Of a stretch of 64,000 nt of DNA, positions 33,173 to 41,701 are shown in pieces. Origin of the DNA: Actinokineospora enzanensis DSM 44649 (GTDB taxonomy: Bacteria; Actinomycetota; Actinomycetes; Mycobacteriales; Pseudonocardiaceae). The stretch lies in NCBI RefSeq assembly GCF_000374445.1, contig NZ_KB894403.1, positions 396,435 to 460,434 on the forward strand, given 5' to 3'. How positions within the stretch are numbered: position 1 is the first letter of the stretch; each line of letters begins with the position of its first letter. The translations under genes and the position numbers were made by a program. The notes under the pieces are model-generated. The model did not search any database, was not told where the DNA came from, and saw only the letters and a list, made by a program, of their open reading frames with translations.

Positions 33173-33777
33173 CAGATCTCCAGTTCGCAGTGGGTGGCGT
33201 CGGCCGCGTGGGCGATCAGCATCGCCTCGGCCTGGACCACGGTGAAGGTGGGCACGGCCTGGGTGAGGTGCAGGCCGAGCCCGTCCTCCAGGGCCACCAG
33301 GCCGCGGGCGATGGCGCCCGACTCCCGGGTCAGCTCGAACACGCCGGTGGCCGCGCCGATCTCCAGGATGGTGGAGTACAACGCGACCTGCCGCTCGTAG
33401 AGCCGGATGTGCTCGGCGGCGTAGGCGGGGTCGCGCCGGGCGTACGCGCCGAGCTCGTAGATGAGCACGCAGAGCTCGTCGTCGAGACCGCTGGGCAGCC
33501 CGGCCCTGATGGTGCCCACCAGCTTGCGGCGCGGGTCCGGCTCGCGCCGGGCCGCCTCCTCGCGGTCGACGCAGAACCGTTCGACGGCCTCCCGCTGCAC
33601 CTCGTAGAGCAGGTCGCCGAGGGTCGGGAAGTAGTACAGGACCGAGCCGGTGGACATGGCGGCGCGGTCCGCGACATCCTTCAACCGCAGGTCGAGCACG
33701 CCCCGGTCGAGGACGGCCTGGCGCGCGGCGGCGATCAGCTCACCGCGGCGTTCATGGGCGCGACTTGGTCTCGGCAT
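33172..33777 (-). CDS. TetR family regulator of the peptidase/permease locus
   Basis: The protein has 201 residues. The N-terminal helix-turn-helix (about 10-55) contains LRLKDVADRAAMSTGSVLYYFPTLGDLL. The C-terminal half is helical, resembling the BetI/TetR_C_6 group that controls amine and amino-acid pathways. The ATG at 33777 lies 24 bp from a TCAAAGAAC half-site and about 95 bp from a perfect 10-bp-arm inverted repeat before the divergent APC permease. It probably represses both directions until the pathway substrate is present. It is translationally coupled to the peptidase. Confidence 0.9.
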   Translation of the reverse strand: MPRPSRAHERRGELIAAARQAVLDRGVLDLRLKDVADRAAMSTGSVLYYFPTLGDLLYEVQREAVERFCVDREEAARREPDPRRKLVGTIRAGLPSGLDDELCVLIYELGAYARRDPAYAAEHIRLYERQVALYSTILEIGAATGVFELTRESGAIARGLVALEDGLGLHLTQAVPTFTVVQAEAMLIAHAADATHCELEI

Positions 33778-33800
33778 GCGGTCGATTCTTCAGCCGATCT

Positions 33801-33897
33801 TCAAAGAACGCAAGCGATGAGTGCCGTGACACAGTTGTTTCCTGCCAGGTTATTGACGTGGGTCACGCGGAGTTCTTTGATGTCGAGTCAAAGAACT
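33801..33897. promoter_or_regulatory. TetR-type operator (perfect inverted repeat) plus half-site
   Basis: AGTTCTTTGA (33871-33880) and TCAAAGAACT (33888-33897) form a perfect 10-bp inverted repeat with a 7-nt spacer, 17 bp before the APC permease start. A further copy of the half-site TCAAAGAAC lies at 33801-33809, just upstream of the tetR start, with a degenerate partner (GATTCTTCAG, about 33784-33793). The duplication near both divergent starts fits autoregulation plus control of the permease. Confidence 0.8.
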
Positions 33898-33914
33898 GCA
33901 TCGGAGGAGCCGCC

Positions 33915-35339
33915 ATGGCCGAGCCGTCATCCCCGCCCACCACCGCGCCGTCCACCCCGGCCCTGCGCCGAGGCCTGAAGGTCCTCGGCACGCTGCTCAT
34001 CACGCTGTCCGCGATCTCGCCTGCGTCCTCGGTCTTCATCATCGCGCCTGGCGTGGTGGGCAAGGCGGGCAGCGGCGCGTTCTGGAGCTTCGTCATCGCC
34101 GCCGTGGTGGGCGTGTTCATGGCGTTCGTCTACGCCGAACTGGCCTCGGCCTACCCGCTCAGCGGCGGCGAGTACGCCATCGTCGGCCGCACGCTGGGCA
34201 AACTGCCCGGGTTCGTCACCCTGGGCCTGCTGATGGTCACCCAGCTGCTGATCATCGCGGTGATCGCGCTCGGCGTCGGCACCTACCTGGAGGTGCTCAT
34301 CCCCGGCCTGCCCGGCCCGGCGGTGGCCGCGGTGACCACGGCGGGCGCGACCGTGCTGGCCGTGTTCGACATCAAGGTCAACGCCTGGATCACCGGCGTC
34401 TTCCTGGCCATCGAGCTGCTCGCGCTGGTCGTGGTCAGCGCGCTCGGCTTCTTCGACCCGGCCCGCCCGCTGGGCGACCTGCTCGGCTCGCCGGTGGTCG
34501 CGGACGCCAACGGCGTGGTCGGCCCCGCCGCGTTCGGTCTGGTCGTCGGCGCCGCCGCGGTGGCGATCTTCTCCTACAACGGCTACGGCTCCGCGGTGTA
34601 CTTCGGCGAGGAGACCAACAACGCGCACCGCGGCATCGCCCGCGCCATCCTGTGGGCGCTGGGCATCACCGTGCTGGCCGAGCTGATCCCGGTGACCGCC
34701 GTGCTGCTCGGTGCGCCGTCGCTGCCGGACCTGTTCGGCTCGGGCAACATGATGAGCTACTTCGTCGACGCCAAGGGCGGGTCCACGCTGAACACCGTCA
34801 TCAGCCTGGCCATCGCGCTGGCCATCCTGAACGCGGTGCTGGCCATCATCCTGATCACATCGCGGATGGTGTTCAGCACCGGGCGGGACGCGGCCTGGCC
34901 GGGCGGCCTGAGCAAGGCGCTGGCCGCCATCCACCCCAAGACCGGCACCCCGTGGATCGCCACCCTGGTCACCGGCGCGTTCGGCACCGCCCTGTGCTTC
35001 GTGGACGCGAACTTCCTGCTGATCGTCACCTCGACCACCATCGTCGCGGTGTACGCGGCGCTGTGCCTGGCGGTCATCAGCGGACGGCGCAACGGGACGA
35101 CCAGGCACGCGGCCTACCGCATGCCGCTGTTCCCGGTGGCACCGGTGCTCGCCCTCGCGGCCCTGGTGTACGTGATCTGGCAGAACGCGCTGGACGCGGA
35201 GGTCGGCCGCCCCAGCCTGTTCATCACCCTCGGCATCGGCGTGGTCTCGGCCCTGTACTACCTCCTGGTCGTGCGTCGCCGCGGCCAGTGGGAGCTCAAG
35301 GGCGAGCACGAGGCCCCGGCGGACGTCGAGGCTGCCTGA
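33915..35339 (+). CDS. APC superfamily amino acid/polyamine permease
   Basis: The protein has 474 residues and about 12 membrane helices. The APC signature TLLITLSAISPASSVFIIAPG starts helix 1, YAELASAYPLSGGEYAIVGR covers the helix 2-3 loop, and AIFSYNGYGSAVYFGEETNN and FSTGRDAAWPGGLSKALA follow. The last two helices end with a short charged tail. It imports amino acids or amines; the specificity is not readable. GGAGGAG lies 5 nt before the ATG at 33915. The TetR operator overlaps its promoter region, and a UUCG-loop hairpin ends the transcript. It likely imports the substrate or products of the divergent aminopeptidase. Confidence 0.93.
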   Translation: MAEPSSPPTTAPSTPALRRGLKVLGTLLITLSAISPASSVFIIAPGVVGKAGSGAFWSFVIAAVVGVFMAFVYAELASAYPLSGGEYAIVGRTLGKLPGFVTLGLLMVTQLLIIAVIALGVGTYLEVLIPGLPGPAVAAVTTAGATVLAVFDIKVNAWITGVFLAIELLALVVVSALGFFDPARPLGDLLGSPVVADANGVVGPAAFGLVVGAAAVAIFSYNGYGSAVYFGEETNNAHRGIARAILWALGITVLAELIPVTAVLLGAPSLPDLFGSGNMMSYFVDAKGGSTLNTVISLAIALAILNAVLAIILITSRMVFSTGRDAAWPGGLSKALAAIHPKTGTPWIATLVTGAFGTALCFVDANFLLIVTSTTIVAVYAALCLAVISGRRNGTTRHAAYRMPLFPVAPVLALAALVYVIWQNALDAEVGRPSLFITLGIGVVSALYYLLVVRRRGQWELKGEHEAPADVEAA

Positions 35340-35361
35340 CCGGCCTCGACCTCGGTCCGGT

Positions 35362-35389
35362 GTGGCCGTCCACTTCGGTGGGCGGCCAC
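35362..35389. terminator. 12-bp stem with TTCG tetraloop
   Basis: GTGGCCGTCCAC (35362-35373) pairs with GTGGGCGGCCAC (35378-35389), one G-U pair, across a TTCG tetraloop, followed after about 22 bp by a short TTTT. It lies between the convergent permease and PucR genes and fits a very stable bidirectional terminator. Confidence 0.8.
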
Positions 35390-35418
35390 CGCCGTGTTCG
35401 GGGCGGGTTTTCGTCGGG

Positions 35419-37023
35419 TCAGCCGGGGACGCGGGTGGCCTGGTCGTAGGCCAGGACGGCGAGGTGCAGCGACAACCGGGTCTCGGCGTCGGCGAGGTCG
35501 CGGCCCAGGACGTCCGTCAGCCGCTTCAGGCGTGCGTACACGGCAGGCCTGCTCAGGTGCAGAGTACGAGCCAGGACCGCAATGTTCCCGTTCGCGTCCA
35601 GATAGGACCGCAACAGGTCCAAAAGGTCCTGTTCCTCGTGCCGGTGCGCCCGATGGCTCAACAACGGCTGCAACTGCAGCTCCGTGAACTGCTGGAGCCG
35701 CGGATCCGCCCGCAACGACCACAACAGACCCCGCGCGCCGAGATCCCGCGTCCGGTAGACCTCCCGCTCCCCCACCCGCCCCGGATCCGCGCTCACGGCA
35801 TCGGCGACATGGCTCGCTTCCTCCAGCGCCGCCGACAGGCCGGTGAGCCTCGTGGTCGGGGAAGCCGCGGCCACGACCATCCCCGCGGGCAGGCGCGGTT
35901 GGCCCGACATCGCCGACCGGAATGAGCGGACGGCGGCCGGTTCGTCGGTGTCCGCGGGGCAGGCGAACACGACCGCCACCCGGCCGGGGGCGATCACACC
36001 GGTGAGCGCGGCCCGGCCCTGACCGCGGGCGGTCGAGGCAGCGGCGTCCACAGCGGACTGGTCCACATCGGCCGACGGGTCACCGGGCACCGCCAGCACG
36101 AGCACCGCGTACGCCCGTCCGGCGCGCAGGCCGAGGGCCCGCAGACGGGCGTTCACCGCCTGCTCGTCGGTCACCTGGCCCGCGAGCAGGTCGCGCAGCA
36201 GGCCGCCGTGAGCGTCGAGGGTGATGTCCCGGTTCTCCCGCTGCAGCATCCGGGTGATCGCGAGTGTGTCCGCCGCCCGTTCCAGCACCGTGACCACGGA
36301 CTCGATGTCGGGTACGGCCAGCGGCACGACCAGCCGCCCCCACCGGCCGCGGCGCGGGCCGACGGGCGTGGTCAGCCATCGTTCCGGTCCCGCCACTCCC
36401 GTCTCGCCGCCGACCGCGAGCCGGGACCGGGACTCCCAGTCGCGCAGCAGTTCGCCCGCGCGGGTGGTGCCGCTGAAGGCGATCGCGTGGTGGGCGAGGT
36501 CCTCCAGCACGACCGGGTGGCCGCCGAGCGCGCTGGCCTGGGCCAGGATCTCCTCGACCCGCGCGCCCTCCACGGTCAGGGTCGTGAACACCTGGTTGAC
36601 CTGCTGGGTGAACCGCAGCCGCTCGTGCTGGACGTCCAGGATCCAGGTGTGCACGGCCTCGGTGATGTCCACGAACCGGACCGAGCGGCGCAGCTCGACC
36701 AGCGGGAACCCGAGCCGCCGGGCGGTGCGGACCATCGGGTCGGGCAGCACCGGCAGCCTGCCGCCCAGCTCGACCACCAGCGCGCTCACGCCTGCCTCGT
36801 GCAGCGCGGTGACGTAGCCCGCCGGGTCGGCGCCGGGCGCGGTGGTGACGATGCCGGTGGACAGCAGCAGCTCGCCGCCCTCCAGCGTGCCCGCGACGTC
36901 GGCGATCTCGCTGACGTGCACCCAGCGCACCGGCCGGTCGAGGCTCTCCTCCCCCGCGCGCACCCGTGGGTCGCCCGCCTGGACGCTGGGCGAGGCGAGC
37001 ACGTCGGCCACCGTGGGGTACAT
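35419..37023 (-). CDS. PucR family transcriptional regulator
   Basis: The protein has 534 residues. The N-terminal PucR domain (about 1-125: TVADVLASPSVQAGDPRVRAG, VHVSEIADVAGTLEGGELLLSTG) is followed by a long middle region with GAF/GGDEF-like character. The C-terminal PucR helix-turn-helix contains LLRSYLDANGNIAVLARTLHLSRPAVYARLKRL. PucR-type regulators control purine, GABA and amino-acid degradation genes and often sit divergently from their targets. Here it diverges from mmsA and an omega-aminotransferase (127 bp), the likely regulated operon. Confidence 0.93.
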   Translation of the reverse strand: MYPTVADVLASPSVQAGDPRVRAGEESLDRPVRWVHVSEIADVAGTLEGGELLLSTGIVTTAPGADPAGYVTALHEAGVSALVVELGGRLPVLPDPMVRTARRLGFPLVELRRSVRFVDITEAVHTWILDVQHERLRFTQQVNQVFTTLTVEGARVEEILAQASALGGHPVVLEDLAHHAIAFSGTTRAGELLRDWESRSRLAVGGETGVAGPERWLTTPVGPRRGRWGRLVVPLAVPDIESVVTVLERAADTLAITRMLQRENRDITLDAHGGLLRDLLAGQVTDEQAVNARLRALGLRAGRAYAVLVLAVPGDPSADVDQSAVDAAASTARGQGRAALTGVIAPGRVAVVFACPADTDEPAAVRSFRSAMSGQPRLPAGMVVAAASPTTRLTGLSAALEEASHVADAVSADPGRVGEREVYRTRDLGARGLLWSLRADPRLQQFTELQLQPLLSHRAHRHEEQDLLDLLRSYLDANGNIAVLARTLHLSRPAVYARLKRLTDVLGRDLADAETRLSLHLAVLAYDQATRVPG

Positions 37024-37150
37024 GGCCGGACGGTAGCACGCGGCTTTACACATCGTCGGCAATCGCTCGTGATCACCGGCACTGTGTAACTGGCAGCGCG
37101 GGCCGGGAAGGTCGAGGCTCGACGGGAACAGGCGCGACGAAGGGATACGG

Positions 37151-38647
37151 ATGAGCGCGGAGACCGTGGGGCACTGGATCGACGGCGCGGAGGTGCCCGG
37201 CGACTCCGGCCGCGCCGGGGACGTGTTCGACCCCGCCACCGGCACGCTCGCGCGCCACGTGGCGCTGGCGGGCGCGGCCGAGATCGAGCGCGCCGTCGCC
37301 TCCGCCGCGGCCGCGTTCCCCGGCTGGCGCGACACCGCGCTGTCCCGGCGCACCCGGGTGCTGTTCGCCTTCCGCGAGCTGCTCGACAAGGCCAAGGACG
37401 AGCTGGCCGAGATCATCACCGGCGAGCACGGCAAGGTCGTCTCGGACGCGCACGGCGAGGTCGCGCGCGGCCTGGAGGTCGTCGAGTTCGCCTGCGGGAT
37501 CGGACACCTGCTCAAGGGCGGGCACACCGAGAACGCCTCCACCGGCGTGGACGTGCACTCGATCCGGCAGCCGCTCGGCCCGGTGGCGGTGATCAGCCCG
37601 TTCAACTTCCCGGCGATGGTGCCGCTGTGGTTCATCCCGATCGCGATCGCGGCGGGCAACACCGTGGTGCTCAAGCCGAGCGAGAAGGACCCGTCGGCCG
37701 CCTTGTTCATGGCCGGGCTGTGGAAGCAGGCCGGTCTGCCCGACGGCGTGTTCACCGTGTTGCAGGGTGACAAGGAGGCGGTCGACGGGCTGCTCGACCA
37801 CCCGGACATCAAGGCCGTCTCGTTCGTCGGCTCCACCCCCGTCGCCCAGTACGTGCACCAGCGGGCGAGCGCGGCGGGCAAGCGGGTGCAGGCGCTCGGC
37901 GGGGCGAAGAACCACATGGTCGTGCTGCCCGACGCCGACCTGCAGCTGACCGCGGACGCCGCGATCAACGCCGGGTTCGGCTCGGCGGGCGAGCGGTGCA
38001 TGGCGATCAGCGTCGTGGTGGCCGTCGGCGAGATCGCCGACCCGCTGGTCGCCGCGATCGCCGACCGGGCCCGCGCACTGCGCACCGGCGACGGGCGGCG
38101 CGGCTGCGACATGGGCCCGCTGGTCACCGCCGCGCACCGCGACCGGGTGGCGGGCTACGTCGCCGAGGGCGAGGAGGCGGGCGCCAAGCTGGTCGTGGAC
38201 GGCCGGGACGTGCGACCCGACGCGGACGGGTCCGGCTTCTTCCTCGGCCCGACACTGCTCGACCACGTCACCCCGGGCATGTCCGTCTACACCGACGAGA
38301 TCTTCGGGCCGGTGCTCTCGGTCGTCCGGGTGGACACCTACGCCGAGGCGCTGGCCCTGGTCAACGCCAACCGCTACGGCAACGGCACCGCCATCTTCAC
38401 CAGCGACGGCGGCGCGGCCCGGCGGTTCGAGAACGAGGTCGAGGTCGGCATGATCGGCGTCAACGTGCCGATCCCGGTGCCGGTCGCCTACTACTCGTTC
38501 GGCGGCTGGAAGGACTCGCTGTTCGGCGACACGCACGCGCACGGCACCGAGGGCGTGCACTTCTTCACCCGCGGCAAGGTCGTCACCTCCCGCTGGCCGG
38601 ACGAGGGGCACCGCGGTCTCAACCTCGGTTTCCCGCGCAACGACTGA
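37151..38647 (+). CDS. mmsA: CoA-acylating methylmalonate/malonate-semialdehyde dehydrogenase
   Basis: The protein has 498 residues, the usual length for MmsA. The catalytic Cys is residue 283 in [14 protein letters not shown], and the MmsA-specific stretches [20 protein letters not shown] and [17 protein letters not shown] are present. The enzyme oxidises malonate or methylmalonate semialdehyde with NAD+ and CoA to acetyl- or propionyl-CoA. The aminotransferase gene follows after 32 bp. The divergent PucR-type gene probably regulates it. Together with the aminotransferase it would complete beta-alanine or 3-aminoisobutyrate breakdown. Confidence 0.94.
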   Translation: MSAETVGHWIDGAEVPGDSGRAGDVFDPATGTLARHVALAGAAEIERAVASAAAAFPGWRDTALSRRTRVLFAFRELLDKAKDELAEIITGEHGKVVSDAHGEVARGLEVVEFACGIGHLLKGGHTENASTGVDVHSIRQPLGPVAVISPFNFPAMVPLWFIPIAIAAGNTVVLKPSEKDPSAALFMAGLWKQAGLPDGVFTVLQGDKEAVDGLLDHPDIKAVSFVGSTPVAQYVHQRASAAGKRVQALGGAKNHMVVLPDADLQLTADAAINAGFGSAGERCMAISVVVAVGEIADPLVAAIADRARALRTGDGRRGCDMGPLVTAAHRDRVAGYVAEGEEAGAKLVVDGRDVRPDADGSGFFLGPTLLDHVTPGMSVYTDEIFGPVLSVVRVDTYAEALALVNANRYGNGTAIFTSDGGAARRFENEVEVGMIGVNVPIPVPVAYYSFGGWKDSLFGDTHAHGTEGVHFFTRGKVVTSRWPDEGHRGLNLGFPRND

Positions 38648-38679
38648 CCACTCACGACAGAGCACAAAGGACGGCACGC

Positions 38680-40056
38680 ATGACGCTCACCGAGCACAGC
38701 CCCGCCGGGACGGGTGGTCCGACCACCGGGTGGGGGAACCTGTGGCCGCACTTCACCCGCCTGTCGGCGCCGCGCGTCCCGGTGATCACCCGGGGCGAGG
38801 GCGCGTACATCTGGGACGACCAGGGCCGCAAAGTCCTCGACGGACTGTCCAGCCTGTTCGTCGTCCAGACCGGACACGGCCGTCGCGAGCTGGCCGAGGT
38901 GATGGCCGAACAGGCCGCCGAGCTCGCCTACTTCCCGGTGTGGGGCTACGCGACCCCGCCCGCCATGCAGCTGGCCGACCGGCTGGCCGCGGCCGCGCCC
39001 GGCGACCTGAACAAGGTCTTCTTCACCACCGGCGGCGGCGAGGCGGTGGAAAGCGCGTGGAAGGTGGCCAAGCAGTACTTCAAGCTCACCGGCCGCCCGC
39101 TCAAGCACAAGGTGATCAGCCGCTCGATCGCCTACCACGGCACCCCGCAGGGCGCGCTGGCCATCACCGGCCTGCCCGCGATGAAGCAGGCGTTCGAGCC
39201 GTTGACCCCGGGTGGTTTCCGGGTGCCGAACACCAACATCTACCGCGCACCCGAACACGGTGACGACCCTGTCGCGTTCGGACTGTGGGCGGCGAACCGG
39301 ATCGAGGAGGCCATCCTCTTCGAGGGCCCCGACACGGTCGCCGCGGTGGTGCTGGAACCGGTGCAGAACTCCGGCGGCTGCTTCACCCCGCCGCCCGGCT
39401 ACTTCGCGCGGGTGCGCGAGATCTGCGACAAGTACGACGTGCTGCTGGTCTCCGACGAGGTGATCTGCGCGTTCGGTCGGCACGGCACCACGTTCGCCTG
39501 CGAGAAGTTCGGCTACCAGCCGGACATCGTGACCTGCGCCAAGGGCATGAGCTCCGGCTACGCCCCGATCGGCGCGATGATCACCACCGACCGGGTGGCC
39601 GAGCCGTTCGAGCAGGGCAAGAACATGTTCCCGCACGGCTACACCTTCGGCGGCCACCCGGTCGCCGCCGCGGTGTCGCTGGCCAACCTGGACATCTTCG
39701 AGTCCGAGGGCCTCAACCAGCGCGTCCTGGACAACGAGGCCGCCTTCGGCGACACCATGCGCAGGCTGCTGGACCTCCCCATCGTCGGCGACGTCCGCGG
39801 CGACGGCTACTTCTGGGCGGTCGAGCTGGTCAAGGACAAGGACACCAAGCAGACCTTCGACGCCGCCGAACGCGAGCTCCTCATCCGCGGCTTCCTGCCG
39901 AAGGCCCTGTTCGACAACGGCCTGTACTGCCGCCCGGACGACCGGGGCGACCCGGTCGTGCAGGTGGCCCCGCCGCTGATCTGCGGCCAGACCGAGTTCG
40001 ACGAGATCGAGCGGATCCTGCGGCAGACCCTCACCGAGGCCGCGAAACTCGTCTAG
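38680..40056 (+). CDS. Class III omega-aminotransferase (beta-alanine/GABA:pyruvate type)
   Basis: The protein has 458 residues. The PLP-binding Lys is residue 288 in IVTCAKGMSSGYAPIGA. Other class III marks are FFTTGGGEAVESAWKVAKQYF, the YHGTPQGAL loop and LLVSDEVICAFGRHG. It moves the terminal amino group of an omega-amino acid such as beta-alanine or 3-aminoisobutyrate to pyruvate, giving the semialdehyde that MmsA oxidises. It is second in the mmsA operon. The annotation 'aspartate aminotransferase family' is too general; the MmsA link favours beta-alanine or aminoisobutyrate over GABA. Confidence 0.9.
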   Translation: MTLTEHSPAGTGGPTTGWGNLWPHFTRLSAPRVPVITRGEGAYIWDDQGRKVLDGLSSLFVVQTGHGRRELAEVMAEQAAELAYFPVWGYATPPAMQLADRLAAAAPGDLNKVFFTTGGGEAVESAWKVAKQYFKLTGRPLKHKVISRSIAYHGTPQGALAITGLPAMKQAFEPLTPGGFRVPNTNIYRAPEHGDDPVAFGLWAANRIEEAILFEGPDTVAAVVLEPVQNSGGCFTPPPGYFARVREICDKYDVLLVSDEVICAFGRHGTTFACEKFGYQPDIVTCAKGMSSGYAPIGAMITTDRVAEPFEQGKNMFPHGYTFGGHPVAAAVSLANLDIFESEGLNQRVLDNEAAFGDTMRRLLDLPIVGDVRGDGYFWAVELVKDKDTKQTFDAAERELLIRGFLPKALFDNGLYCRPDDRGDPVVQVAPPLICGQTEFDEIERILRQTLTEAAKLV

Positions 40057-40098
40057 ACCCCGTCCCTGCGGCGGGACAGGCTCCCTGGTGATGGGAGT

Positions 40099-40137
40099 GT
40101 CCGGGGTGGACACCTGTGGCCGGTGTCCACCCCGGAC
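40099..40137. terminator. Bidirectional 16-bp stem terminator
   Basis: A 16-bp perfect stem (40099-40114 with 40122-40137, core GGGGTGGACACC) closes a 7-nt loop between the convergent aminotransferase and glutamate decarboxylase genes. A smaller GTCCC/GGGAC hairpin lies about 30 bp before it. Confidence 0.85.
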
Positions 40138-40180
40138 TACTTGTGTGGATCATCCATCTGGGCCTGGCCGGTGCGGCGGT

Positions 40181-41587
40181 TCAGGGCGAGCCCGCGCCGT
40201 GGGAGAACGACGCCGCCTCCACCCCGCGCTGCGGTTTGTCCTGTTCGCGCAGTCTCGGGAGGGCACGTTCCAGGGCGTCGATGAGCAAATCGGCCAGATC
40301 GTGCGTGAAACCATTCCGGATGACGACGCGCAGGACCGCGAGGTCTTCACGGTCGGCCGGAAAGGTGTAGGCGGGGACGAGCCAACCCTGTTCCCGCAAC
40401 GCCGCCGAGACGTCGAACACCGAGTACCCGGTCTCGCCGTCGGCCAGGGCGAACGCGAACACCGGCAGCTGCGACCCGTCCGTGACCAGCCGAAACGGCC
40501 CCATCGCGGCGATCCGGGCGGCGAGATCGGTCGCCACGTCCCGGCAGTACTGTTGAACCCGCTGGTAACCCTCCCGACCCAGGCGCAGGAAGTTGTAGTA
40601 CTGGGCCACCACCTGCGCGCCGGGCCGGGAGAAGTTCAACGCGAACGTGGGCATGTCGCCGCCCAGGTAGTTGACCTTGAACACCAGGTCCTCGGGCAGC
40701 GCGTCGGCATCCCGCCACAGCACCCATCCGACCCCTGGATACACCAGCCCGTACTTGTGCCCGGAGGTGTTGATGGACGCGACCCGGGGCAGCCGGAAGT
40801 CCCATTCCAGCCCGGGGTCGCAGAACGGCGCGATCATCGCCCCGGACGCACCGTCCACATGCACCGGGATGTCCCAGCCGTGCTCGCGCTGGAGGCGGTC
40901 GAGCGCGGCGCAGATCTCCGCGACCGGCTCGTAGCTACCGTCGAAAGTGGACCCGAGAATCGCGACGACCCCGATGGTGTTCTCATCGCAGCGCTTGATC
41001 GCCTCCTCGGCCGTGAGGTGGAAACGGTCACCGGACATGGGGACCAGCCGGGCTTCGACGTCCCAGTAGTTGGCGAACTTCTCCCAACACACCTGCACAT
41101 TGACACCCATGACGATGTTCGGCCGGTCGGTCGGTTCGCCCGCCGCTGTCCGCCGGTGCTGCCAGCGGCGCTTCATGGCGAGCCCGGCCAGCATGCAGGC
41201 CTCGCTGGACCCGGTGGTCGAACATCCCACCGCCGAGTCCGGGTCGGCCGCGCTCCAGAGATCGGCCAGCATCCGTACACACCGCTGCTCCAGCTCGGCG
41301 GTGCGCGGGTACTCGTCCTTGTCGATCATGTTCTTGTCGGCGCACTCGGCCATCAGGGCGGCGGCGGTGGGTTCCATCCAGGTGGTGACGAAGGTGGCCA
41401 GGTTGAGCCGGGCATTCCCGTCCAGCATCAACTCGTCATGAACGACCTGGTACGCGGTATCGGCGTCGACCTGGCCGTCGGGCATCCGGTTGCGTGGTAT
41501 CCGCACCGGCTCGCGCAGGAAGACCGGATTGACGGCGACATCCGCACGGTCGCTCTGGGGCGGCTCGGACGGGTGGTTCAGCGGCAT
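40181..41587 (-). CDS. gadB: Glutamate decarboxylase
   Basis: The protein has 468 residues, the usual length of GadA/GadB. The PLP Lys is residue 278 in SINTSGHKYG, with VHVDGASGAMIAPF before it, and the N-terminus shows NLATFVTTWMEP and CSTTGSSEACMLAGLAMKRRW. It converts glutamate to GABA, consuming a proton, in the cytosol. The start at 41587 was chosen for the GGGGAGGG ribosome site 7-8 nt upstream. It is a single-gene unit after the catabolic operon; its GABA could feed the omega-aminotransferase. No glutamate/GABA antiporter (GadC) gene adjoins it, so classical acid resistance is less likely. Confidence 0.95.
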   Translation of the reverse strand: MPLNHPSEPPQSDRADVAVNPVFLREPVRIPRNRMPDGQVDADTAYQVVHDELMLDGNARLNLATFVTTWMEPTAAALMAECADKNMIDKDEYPRTAELEQRCVRMLADLWSAADPDSAVGCSTTGSSEACMLAGLAMKRRWQHRRTAAGEPTDRPNIVMGVNVQVCWEKFANYWDVEARLVPMSGDRFHLTAEEAIKRCDENTIGVVAILGSTFDGSYEPVAEICAALDRLQREHGWDIPVHVDGASGAMIAPFCDPGLEWDFRLPRVASINTSGHKYGLVYPGVGWVLWRDADALPEDLVFKVNYLGGDMPTFALNFSRPGAQVVAQYYNFLRLGREGYQRVQQYCRDVATDLAARIAAMGPFRLVTDGSQLPVFAFALADGETGYSVFDVSAALREQGWLVPAYTFPADREDLAVLRVVIRNGFTHDLADLLIDALERALPRLREQDKPQRGVEAASFSHGAGSP

Positions 41588-41701
41588 ACCCCCACCCTCC
41601 CCTGTGCCCCGGCGGACCGCCACGCCATGTGGGCGACCCGACCACCCGGCACCCCCGAGGCCGAAGGCCAGGCAGGAAGCGCCCAGAGCGGGATGAAAGC
41701 C

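Noticed and set aside
40063-40078. Small GTCCC/GGGAC hairpin after the aminotransferase
   Set aside because: A five-bp stem is weak and the strong 16-bp hairpin 20 bp later explains termination.
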